Below the pieces are notes generated by a model that saw only the letters and a list, made by a program, of their open reading frames with translations, ran no database searches and was not told the DNA's origin. Positions 1 to 7,182 of a stretch of DNA of 64,000 nucleotides are shown piece after piece; within the stretch, counting starts at the first letter, position 1, and each line of letters begins with the position of its first letter. The DNA is from an uncultured Eubacteriales bacterium. GTDB lineage: Bacteria; Bacillota; Clostridia; Oscillospirales; CAG-272. The stretch covers positions 15,425 through 79,424 of the forward strand of contig UQNQ01000006.1 of the NCBI GenBank assembly GCA_900542425.1, in the 5' to 3' direction. Made by a program: the position numbers and the translations under genes.

Positions 1-18
1 CATTACGGAGGAAACGGT

Positions 19-960
19 ATGAGTATACAAATTCTTTCTCCGGGACCTTTGACGACCGTTCAGGATCTCGGACGATATGGTTATATGAAGGATGGCTTTG
101 GTGCTTCCGGAGTGATGGATGCCCGTGCTGCATCCATTGCCAATCTGCTTGTGGGAAACGACAGAAATTCTGCTGTTCTTGAGATGACATGGATGGGGAT
201 TACCGCAAGGGTAATGGATCGTGCGGTCATTGCTTTCGCCGGAGGGGATTTTGCTCCGAAAATCAATGGTGTTCCGGTGCCGATGCTTTGTGCGCTTTCC
301 GTTTTACCGGGAGATGAAATCTCAGTTGGCTTTGCCGTATCCGGCTGTCGGTGCTATCTTGCAGTGCGTGGCGGATTTGATGTGCCTGTTGTGATGGGCA
401 GCCGAAGCACCAATATCAAATGCCGCCTCGGAGGTTTTGAGGGACGCAAGCTTGCGGCTGGTGACATTTTGCCGGTCATACCGGTCAGTTCGTTCTCTGA
501 AAAGGAACTTCCATGCCGTAAGCTATCCTATCTGCCGTATTTTGAAAACGGCAGATGTTCCGTGCGTGCGGTCCCCGGACCGGAGGATACTCGTTTTTCC
601 GCGGATGCGCAGCATATCTTTTTTACGGAAGAATATACCGTAACGCCTGCGTCTGATCGAATGGGCATGCGCCTTGACGGAGCACCGGTCCTTTCAGAGC
701 GCGGTGTCGATATCATTTCCGGCGGCATTGCGGCGGGAAGTGTTCAGATTCCGCCGAACGGCAAGCCGATTATTTTGCTTGCAGACCGACAGACAACGGG
801 TGGTTATGCGAAAATCGCAACAGTGATTACTGCCGATATTCCGATTTTAGCGCAGACAAAGCCGGGAGATAAAATATCATTTATCCGGTGTTCGCTGAAA
901 GAAGCCCAAAATGCTGCGCGCAGAGAAGAAAAACAGTTATCCGGAATTCATTTCCGGTGA
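19..960 (+). CDS. pxpC: 5-oxoprolinase subunit PxpC (biotin-dependent carboxyltransferase family)
   Basis: A 313-residue protein of the AHS2/KipA family, the C subunit of the bacterial ATP-dependent 5-oxoprolinase PxpABC, which opens 5-oxo-L-proline to L-glutamate. The start of the protein (LSPGPLTTVQDLGRYGY) is the family's diagnostic N-terminus, and the GSRSTN and PPNGKPIILLADRQTTGGY segments are also family-typical. Length is normal. A GGAGG lies just upstream, so the start is secure. It is the first gene in view of a + strand operon (pxpC, ycsI-like, pxpA, alr); its usual partner pxpB would lie immediately left of the window, which I infer but cannot see. Confidence 0.92.
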   Translation: MSIQILSPGPLTTVQDLGRYGYMKDGFGASGVMDARAASIANLLVGNDRNSAVLEMTWMGITARVMDRAVIAFAGGDFAPKINGVPVPMLCALSVLPGDEISVGFAVSGCRCYLAVRGGFDVPVVMGSRSTNIKCRLGGFEGRKLAAGDILPVIPVSSFSEKELPCRKLSYLPYFENGRCSVRAVPGPEDTRFSADAQHIFFTEEYTVTPASDRMGMRLDGAPVLSERGVDIISGGIAAGSVQIPPNGKPIILLADRQTTGGYAKIATVITADIPILAQTKPGDKISFIRCSLKEAQNAARREEKQLSGIHFR

Positions 961-972
961 ACGGAGGAAAAT

Positions 973-1773
973 ATGGATGTGAAGATGAATCCTTATGCCA
1001 AGGAACACCCTGAGCTTGTGCGGGCTTTGATCCGAGAAGGAAAGCTTGCAGGGCAGACGTCCGGTATGTGCGAGGGCTATGCGCAGGCGAATCTCTGTGT
1101 GCTTCCCCGCGAATATGCGTATGATTTTCTGTTGTTTACCATGCGAAATCCAAGGGCATGTCCGGTTCTTGAAGTTTCGGATGTCGGCTCCCGCATGCTG
1201 CGCGTCATTGCCCAAAATGCCGATATCGCAACGGATTTTCCTAAATACCGGATTTACCGGAACGGCATTCTGGAAGAAGAAACCACAGATATTTCCGGGA
1301 TTTGGCAGGATGACTTTGTCAGCTTTTTTATCGGATGCAGCTTTTCTTTTGAGGCAGCGCTTTTAGAGGCGGATATCCCGGTAAGGCATATAGAAGAGGG
1401 ATGCAATGTCCCGATGTATCTTACCAATATTTCCTGTGTTCCTGCCGGGATTTTTCATGGGAATATGGTAGTCAGCATGCGTCCGATGACGCCTGAGAAT
1501 GCTATCCGCGCGTCGATTATTACGGCCGGCATGCCGCGTGTACACGGTGCGCCTATCCATTTCGGCGATCCTGCGGCAATTGGGATTTCCGATCTTTCCA
1601 AACCGGATTTCGGCGACTTTGTCACCGTTCGGGATGGAGAAATTCCGGTATTTTGGCCCTGCGGCGTCACGCCGCAGGCGGCGGTGATGGCGGCAAGACC
1701 TTCTCTTGCCATTACGCACGCACCGGGACATATGTTTATTACGGATATAAAAAACAGCGCATTGAAAAATTGA
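973..1773 (+). CDS. DUF1445 family putative hydro-lyase / D-glutamate cyclase-like (YcsI-like)
   Basis: A 266-residue DUF1445 protein like Bacillus YcsI. The early segment with GKLAGQTSGMCEGYAQANL and the late segment with HFGDPAAIGI and THAPGHMFITD are typical of the family. Bacterial members are annotated as putative hydro-lyases. The related domain of a mammalian protein was shown to be a D-glutamate cyclase forming 5-oxo-D-proline. It starts 12 bases after pxpC behind a GGAGG and sits between pxpC and pxpA, the arrangement known from Bacillus. The context points to handling of glutamate/5-oxoproline stereoisomers; the exact reaction is inference. Confidence 0.82.
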   Translation: MDVKMNPYAKEHPELVRALIREGKLAGQTSGMCEGYAQANLCVLPREYAYDFLLFTMRNPRACPVLEVSDVGSRMLRVIAQNADIATDFPKYRIYRNGILEEETTDISGIWQDDFVSFFIGCSFSFEAALLEADIPVRHIEEGCNVPMYLTNISCVPAGIFHGNMVVSMRPMTPENAIRASIITAGMPRVHGAPIHFGDPAAIGISDLSKPDFGDFVTVRDGEIPVFWPCGVTPQAAVMAARPSLAITHAPGHMFITDIKNSALKN

Positions 1774-1799
1774 TAGTGAAGCGATGTTCGGAGGATATT

Positions 1800-2570
1800 A
1801 TGCTTAAAATCGATCTTAATTGCGATCTTGGAGAAAGCTTTGGCGTTTATACGATCGGAATGGACGAAGACGTTCTTCCCTTGATTACATCGGCAAATAT
1901 CGCCTGCGGTTTTCATGCATCCGATCCTGTGACTATGGCAAAAACCGTGCGGCTGGCAGCAGACCGCGGTGTCTCTATAGGAGCGCATCCCGGCTTTCCT
2001 GACCTTCTTGGCTTTGGCAGACGGAACATGAATGTTTCCCCGTCGGAGGCGAAAGCCTATATACAATATCAGATAGGAGCGCTTTCTGCCTTTGCGAAAT
2101 CGTGCGGAGTACGGCTTTCTCATGTCAAGCCGCACGGTGCGCTATATAATATGGCAGGCAAGGATATGCGTCTTGCCGAAGCAATATGTGAAGGAATCGC
2201 CGAGCTGGATGAATCTTTGATTCTTTTGGCGCTTTCCGGATCGGCTATGATTGAAGCAGCCAAGAGAAAAGGACTGCGTGCAGCAAGAGAAGTTTTCGCA
2301 GACCGTGCCTATGAGCCGGATGGGTCTCTTGTCGCAAGGACAAAACCGGGAGCGGTGATTGCGGATGAGAATGAAGCGGCTTTCCGTGTCATTCGAATGA
2401 TTCAGGAGAAAAAAGTCCGTGCTGTGGATGGCACGGATCTGGATATAGAAGCGGACTCCGTTTGTATCCACGGAGACAGCATACATGCGCTTGAATTCGC
2501 GAAAAAGCTGAGAGCTTCGTTTTCGGCTGCGGGAATAGAAGCGGCTCCGCTGAAAGATATTGTTTTGTGA
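1800..2570 (+). CDS. pxpA: 5-oxoprolinase subunit PxpA (LamB/YcsF family)
   Basis: A 256-residue protein of the LamB/YcsF family, subunit A of 5-oxoprolinase. MLKIDLNCDLGESFG at the N-terminus, ITSANIACGFHASDP, GAHPGFPD and the HVKPHGALYN motif are all diagnostic. The ATG at 1800 is chosen because GGAGG lies at 1790-1794 and the family begins exactly there; the frame is open further upstream but without family sequence. It follows the YcsI-like gene by 26 bases and precedes alr by 9. Confidence 0.93.
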   Translation: MLKIDLNCDLGESFGVYTIGMDEDVLPLITSANIACGFHASDPVTMAKTVRLAADRGVSIGAHPGFPDLLGFGRRNMNVSPSEAKAYIQYQIGALSAFAKSCGVRLSHVKPHGALYNMAGKDMRLAEAICEGIAELDESLILLALSGSAMIEAAKRKGLRAAREVFADRAYEPDGSLVARTKPGAVIADENEAAFRVIRMIQEKKVRAVDGTDLDIEADSVCIHGDSIHALEFAKKLRASFSAAGIEAAPLKDIVL

Positions 2571-2579
2571 GGCTGAGAA

Positions 2580-3752
2580 ATGGAATATTACAGAGTATAT
2601 GCGAAAATCGATCTGGATGCGATTGAACATAATATTTCTCTTGTGCGCAAGAAAATTCCGACATCAACAAAGCTTGCTTTGGTTATCAAAGCAGATGCCT
2701 ATGGCCATGGAGCCGTTATGCTTGCACATGAATTCGAGCGTTTTGCGGATTATTTTGCGGTTGCCGAGATGGAAGAGGCAATTGAACTTAGAAAAAGCGG
2801 CATTCGGACCCCGATACTGATTCTTGGTTATACTTCGCCGAGTCTTTACGGGCAGGCTTTGGATTATGATATTACGCTTACAGTATTTCAGCCTGATCGG
2901 ATTCAGATGCTTTCCGATCTTGCTGTGTCGAGAGGACAGACTGCGAGAGTACATTTTGCAGTGGATACCGGCATGTCGCGTATCGGCTGGAACGTTTCTG
3001 AAAAAAGCGCCGATGAGGCTGCTGCTGCGGCAAAGCTGCCCGGCATCTATGTAGAAGGAATTTTCAGTCATTTTGCTACTGCAGATGAAATGAACAAGGC
3101 TCCTTCTATGGAGCAGCGTGCGGAATTTGACCGCTTTCTTTCGATGCTGGCTGCACGCGGTGTAAAAATTCCCGTAAAACATATCAATAACAGCGCAGGA
3201 ATTTTAGAGTTCGATCGATATTATGATATGGTTCGCGCGGGTATTATTCTTTATGGCTTGTATCCGTCAGAAGAGGTATGTGAAGAACTTGGAGAACGCT
3301 TTTTGCTGCGTCCTGCTATGGAGCTTATTACTCATATTTCCCATATCAAAACGCTTGCGTCGAATCACGGAATCAGCTATGGTTCCACCTATGTGACCGA
3401 TCATACGATCCGTGTGGCGACCATACCTGTCGGATATGCCGATGGATATCCGCGTGCCCTGTCAGGCCGCGGTGAAGTCTTGATCCATGGGAAGCGCTGT
3501 CCGATTTTAGGCAGGATATGTATGGATCAGATGATGGTGGATGTGAGCAGTGTTCCGGATGCGAAAATCGAGGATAAGGTTGTTCTTTTCGGACGTGACG
3601 AAGAAGAATGGCTTCCTGTTGAACAAGTCGCAGAACTTGCCTATTCTTTTCATTATGAATTTGTCTGCGGCATTGCCCGCCGTGTACCGAGAGTATATTT
3701 TCGGAACGGAAAACCGTGTAAAACTGTTTCTTATCTCAATTCCGAATTTTAA
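2580..3752 (+). CDS. alr: Alanine racemase
   Basis: A 390-residue fold-type III PLP racemase that interconverts L- and D-alanine for peptidoglycan. The PLP lysine is Lys37 in VIKADAYGHG and the second catalytic base is Tyr267 in ISYGSTY. Other family blocks are HFAVDTGMSRIG, NNSAG and GRICMDQMMVD. Length is usual. It is the last gene of the pxp operon, 9 bases after pxpA, and is followed by an intrinsic terminator. Location in a 5-oxoproline operon suggests it may be the catabolic or accessory racemase of the strain, which is inference. Confidence 0.95.
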   Translation: MEYYRVYAKIDLDAIEHNISLVRKKIPTSTKLALVIKADAYGHGAVMLAHEFERFADYFAVAEMEEAIELRKSGIRTPILILGYTSPSLYGQALDYDITLTVFQPDRIQMLSDLAVSRGQTARVHFAVDTGMSRIGWNVSEKSADEAAAAAKLPGIYVEGIFSHFATADEMNKAPSMEQRAEFDRFLSMLAARGVKIPVKHINNSAGILEFDRYYDMVRAGIILYGLYPSEEVCEELGERFLLRPAMELITHISHIKTLASNHGISYGSTYVTDHTIRVATIPVGYADGYPRALSGRGEVLIHGKRCPILGRICMDQMMVDVSSVPDAKIEDKVVLFGRDEEEWLPVEQVAELAYSFHYEFVCGIARRVPRVYFRNGKPCKTVSYLNSEF

Positions 3753-3843
3753 AAATGAAAAATACTCGGAGATGATTGGGGTTTATTCTGCCGATAAGGG
3801 TAAAATGGCGGAAGCAAAATGTCATTTCTATGATTCAAAAAAA

Positions 3844-3880
3844 CAAGAAGCAAACAATTTGTTTGCTTCTTGTTTTGTTT
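3844..3880 (+). terminator. Intrinsic terminator after alr
   Basis: Perfect 13-bp stem (CAAGAAGCAAACA and its complement) with a 3-base loop at 3844-3872, followed by a T-rich run. It closes the pxp-alr operon and separates it from the convergent cardiolipin synthase gene. Confidence 0.85.
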
Positions 3881-3910
3881 TATTCGGTATCTTGATGAAA
3901 TTTTATCGCA

Positions 3911-5602
3911 TTACATGAGCGGTGCAAATAAACGAAGCAAATCTTGAAGGAATCGTGTGACCATATTTCCATGACATTCTTCCTCACGGATTTCATGACA
4001 CATCTCAAGTGTTTTCAAGAAGTCATCGCGCAGCTCTGTTACCGCCTCGCTTTTATACATCCAAACGCCGCATTCAAATTGCAGATAAAGACTTCGAAAG
4101 TCCAGATTCGCCGTTCCAATGGTTGCAACAGTATCGTCTGAAACAAACGTTTTGGAATGAATGAAGCCTTTGGAATATTCATAAATTTTTACACCTGCAC
4201 GGATTAATTCGCGGTAATAGGAACGTGTTGTGAAATGAACAACGCGTTTATCCCAACGAAACGGTGTGACAATCCGAACGTCTACTCCGCTTTTCGCAGC
4301 GAGAGAAAGCGCGGATATCATGCTGTCGTCAACGATCAGATACGGTGTATTGATGTAAAGGTAATGCTTTGCGGTATTGATAATTTGAAGATAAACATGT
4401 TCACTGACATTTTCCGCATCATATGGCGCATCCGCATAAGGCTGAACCCAGCTGTCGTTTTTGACGATGGGGCAGGGAGAATCCTTCCAGGGGTAATATT
4501 TTGTGATATCATCTTCCGCATTTCCGTTCATCATCCACATTTGGAGAAAAATCAAAGTCATACTCCATGCGGCTTCTCCTTCGAGCAGAACACCGGCATC
4601 CTTCCAGTGTCCGAACGGGTGGATAGCATTGATATATTCGTCTGCCAGATTAAAGCCTCCTGTAAAAGCGACTTTCCCGTCAATGGAGATGATTTTGCGG
4701 TGATCGCGGCAGTTTTGTGTTGCGGTAAGCAGTGGCTTGAATTTATTGAATACAATGCACTGGATGCCATATTGTTTTAAGGTTTTCGGATAGTCCTTCG
4801 GCAGTCTTAAGAAGCATCCGATATCGTCATAAATGATACGAACGTCAACGCCTTGCGCTACCTTTCGCTTCAAAATATCAAGAATACTGTTCCACATCAC
4901 ACCTTCTTCAATGATAAAAAATTCAACAAAGATATAGGATTTTGCCTTTTCCAGTTCTGATAGAAGCATTTCCCAAATTTTCTCTCCGGGGGAAATATAT
5001 TTTGTTCGTGTATTTTCATAAACAGGAAATCCGGCGAATTTATCCAGATATTGAATCTGTCTTGCATGGGACGGGGTGTTTGCCGTCGCATGTTCATACC
5101 GGTCGCCGATTTGCCAAACCTCATAGTATGGGGAGAGTGCTTCCGGTGCGAAATCCGATGTTTGCTTACCTGCAAAAGATGCTGGCGTTTCCGGACCATA
5201 TGTTCCCGCATCGGAAGATGCGGGCGATTTTATGGCAAGCTCATATTTGTCTCCGGGCAGGAGCGCTGCCGGTCTTGTTATATTTGTAATACGATTCATT
5301 CGGATGCGGAGCTTTTTTGATCTGGTTTGATATCGGAACAAAAGATAAAGAAGTCCACCGAAAATAGGGAAAACCAATATGGTAAAAACCCATGTCAGCT
5401 TATACGCTCCCTTATCCCGCTTGGCAATAATATGCAGAGCTACAAAAAAGCTGATTACCTGAAGCGTCCATTTGATAATAACGGAGGCTTGACTTTGATC
5501 TGCCAGAAAAAATATGATGAAAACGAGCTGTAAAAACAGCAGCAGAATAATGAAAAAACGCTGCCGTACAAGGGTACGGAACCATTTTGACCTTTTTTTC
5601 AA
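3911..5602 (-). CDS. cls: Cardiolipin synthase (phospholipase D family)
   Basis: Membrane enzyme that condenses two phosphatidylglycerol molecules to cardiolipin. It has two N-terminal hydrophobic segments, a PLDc_N-type region, and two HKD motifs: HRKIISIDGKVAFTGG in the middle and HSKTFVSDDTVATIGTANLDFRS near the C-terminus. I place the start at a TTG at 5602 because GGAGGG (5608-5613) lies 6 bases upstream and the protein then begins KKRSKWFRTL just before the first membrane helix; an in-frame ATG at 5644 has no ribosome binding site. Single gene, convergent with alr. Confidence 0.9.
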   Translation of the reverse strand: MKKRSKWFRTLVRQRFFIILLLFLQLVFIIFFLADQSQASVIIKWTLQVISFFVALHIIAKRDKGAYKLTWVFTILVFPIFGGLLYLLFRYQTRSKKLRIRMNRITNITRPAALLPGDKYELAIKSPASSDAGTYGPETPASFAGKQTSDFAPEALSPYYEVWQIGDRYEHATANTPSHARQIQYLDKFAGFPVYENTRTKYISPGEKIWEMLLSELEKAKSYIFVEFFIIEEGVMWNSILDILKRKVAQGVDVRIIYDDIGCFLRLPKDYPKTLKQYGIQCIVFNKFKPLLTATQNCRDHRKIISIDGKVAFTGGFNLADEYINAIHPFGHWKDAGVLLEGEAAWSMTLIFLQMWMMNGNAEDDITKYYPWKDSPCPIVKNDSWVQPYADAPYDAENVSEHVYLQIINTAKHYLYINTPYLIVDDSMISALSLAAKSGVDVRIVTPFRWDKRVVHFTTRSYYRELIRAGVKIYEYSKGFIHSKTFVSDDTVATIGTANLDFRSLYLQFECGVWMYKSEAVTELRDDFLKTLEMCHEIREEECHGNMVTRFLQDLLRLFAPLM

Positions 5603-5800
5603 ATATGCCCTCCGATTCTGTCTGCACATGGTTGCTATCGCCATAAGAGACGTACATTTTGTTCTCTCTCTCTTTGTATTATAGCAATCAAATGAACGAA
5701 AATCAATAGAAAAACACAGGATTTGTTTAAGATTGCCGTCTCTTGTCGTATTTTACTCTGCTTTGAAATAAAAAAACCGTGTTTTCCTTGAAAAAATGGA

Positions 5801-5829
5801 TTGACAAATGAAAAAGTGAATGATATAAT
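5801..5829 (+). promoter_or_regulatory. Sigma-A promoter of rpsF-ssb-rpsR
   Basis: Consensus TTGACA (5801-5806) and TATAAT (5824-5829) with a 17-bp spacer, about 100 bases upstream of rpsF. Confidence 0.85.
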
Positions 5830-5861
5830 ACAAAAGATGGAAAAGAACTTTTTATAGTTTT

Positions 5862-5905
5862 TTCTCCTTGCTGCGGGTAAATCTAAAAAACTGTCCGCGG
5901 CCTTA
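5862..5905 (+). ncRNA. Possible S6:S18 autoregulatory leader
   Basis: The roughly 95-base leader upstream of rpsF holds a hairpin CUGCGG (5871-5876) / CCGCGG (5895-5900) with one G-U pair and an 18-base loop. Bacterial rpsF operons often carry an S6:S18-binding leader. I cannot confirm the conserved loop elements by eye, so this is tentative. Confidence 0.35.
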
Positions 5906-5929
5906 TGTCCAAAAGGAGGTGCAAATCAG

Positions 5930-6220
5930 ATGGAAAAGAAACTCGTATCTTATGAAACGATGTATATCGTGGATTGTACGGGCACGGAAGAAGCCACGAC
6001 CGCTCTTGTAAATAAGTTCAAAACACTGATTGAAGAGAACGGAACCGTTGAATCTTTTGATGAATGGGGCAAACGTAAGCTTGCTTATCCGATCAACGAT
6101 TTGACGGAAGGATATTATGTCCTTGTCAATTACAAAGCAGAACCCAGCTTTGTTTCTGAGCTTGAACGTATCTTCAACATTACAGAAGGTATCATGCGTT
6201 CCATGACAATCAGAGTTTAA
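5930..6220 (+). CDS. rpsF: 30S ribosomal protein S6
   Basis: A 96-residue S6 protein of the 30S platform, partner of S18. YETMYIVD near the N-terminus and DEWGKRKLAYPINDLTEGYYVLVNY are family hallmarks. AAAGGAGGTG lies just upstream. First gene of the conserved rpsF-ssb-rpsR operon. Confidence 0.97.
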   Translation: MEKKLVSYETMYIVDCTGTEEATTALVNKFKTLIEENGTVESFDEWGKRKLAYPINDLTEGYYVLVNYKAEPSFVSELERIFNITEGIMRSMTIRV

Positions 6221-6238
6221 AAAAGGGAGGTATCTTGT

Positions 6239-6670
6239 ATGGCAAGCCTTAACAAAGTGATTTTGATCGGTCATATGACCGCAGATCCGGAACTGAAGCA
6301 GACACCAAGTGGTGTCAGTGTTTGTTCATTTTCAATAGGAGTGAGCCGCAGATACACAAAAGCCGGAGAGCAGCCGCAAAGTGATTTTATCAATATTGTC
6401 GCGTGGAGAACTACCGCAGAATTTATTGCGAAATATTTCAGAAAAGGCAGTGCAATCTGCATATGCGGTTCTCTGCAGACGAGAAGCTGGACTGCAAACG
6501 ACGGCACAAAGCGCTATGCTACGGAGGTTGTTGCGGATGAAGCAAGTTTCGTGGAGCGCAAAAATGACTCTGTAAGGACGGATGATTATCAGGTTCCTGC
6601 ATTTACGGCGGGAGATGCCGAGACTCCGAAGTTTGAGGAGATTGCGGGAGACGATGACCTTCCGTTTTGA
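6239..6670 (+). CDS. ssb: Single-stranded DNA-binding protein SSB
   Basis: A 143-residue SSB with an N-terminal OB fold (MASLNKVILIGHMTADPELK, FINIVAW, GSLQTRSW) to about residue 105, a short acidic linker, and the C-terminal tail DDDLPF that recruits replication and repair partners. It lies 18 bases after rpsF with a GGAGG. Confidence 0.97.
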   Translation: MASLNKVILIGHMTADPELKQTPSGVSVCSFSIGVSRRYTKAGEQPQSDFINIVAWRTTAEFIAKYFRKGSAICICGSLQTRSWTANDGTKRYATEVVADEASFVERKNDSVRTDDYQVPAFTAGDAETPKFEEIAGDDDLPF

Positions 6671-6711
6671 CGGTGTTATCACAAAATACAAAAGTAGGAG
6701 GTTTCATCACA

Positions 6712-6960
6712 ATGGATAGAGAGCAAAAACCGGCTCGCCAAGGCGGAAACCGCAGAAGAAAAAAGGTTTGCGTGTTCTGCGAGGAAAAGGTTGAAAAAAT
6801 TGATTATAAAGATGTCGCAAGACTGAGAAAGTTCACGTCGGAGCGTGCGAAAATTCTGCCCCGCAGAGTTACAGGCACATGTGCGAAACATCAAAGAGAA
6901 CTGACGGAGGCCATTAAAAGAGCGCGTCATGTTGCGCTGCTTCCGTTTATCAGTGACTGA
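6712..6960 (+). CDS. rpsR: 30S ribosomal protein S18
   Basis: An 82-residue S18. The start at 6712 follows AGGAGG at 6696-6701 and gives the basic N-terminus MDREQKPARQGGNRRRKK. A Cys-rich version with CVFC and GTCAKHQR, compatible with the metal-binding form of S18. LRKFTSERAKILPRRVTG is the conserved rRNA-binding core. Last gene of the operon. Confidence 0.96.
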   Translation: MDREQKPARQGGNRRRKKVCVFCEEKVEKIDYKDVARLRKFTSERAKILPRRVTGTCAKHQRELTEAIKRARHVALLPFISD

Positions 6961-6983
6961 TAAAACAAAAATGAAGAAATCAA

Positions 6984-7024
6984 GAGGCGGAGGATTTGTT
7001 GAAAGCAAATTCTCCGCCTCTTTT
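6984..7024 (+). terminator. Terminator after rpsR
   Basis: Stem GAGGCGGA.. / ..TCCGCCTC (6984-7020) followed by TTTTGTT. Confidence 0.8.
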
Positions 7025-7045
7025 GTTAAAGAAACGATTGAAAAT

Positions 7046-7074
7046 CGCACCGGAAAAATCCGGTGCGTTTTTTC
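7046..7074 (+). terminator. Second hairpin terminator
   Basis: Stem CGCACCGGA / TCCGGTGCG (7046-7067) with a 4-base loop and a run of six T. A tandem back-up terminator behind the one at 6984. A further 10-bp hairpin at 7102-7131 has a poor T-run on the minus strand and may end the ATPase transcript. Confidence 0.75.
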
Positions 7075-7182
7075 TCCATTTGTGTTCTTGTTCCACAAAG
7101 AAGGCAGCCGCCTTTTTTATGCGACTGCCTAAGATGATAAGGTGTTGCAAATTAGGGTATTATCGCAGTTATTTGCTGAAGC

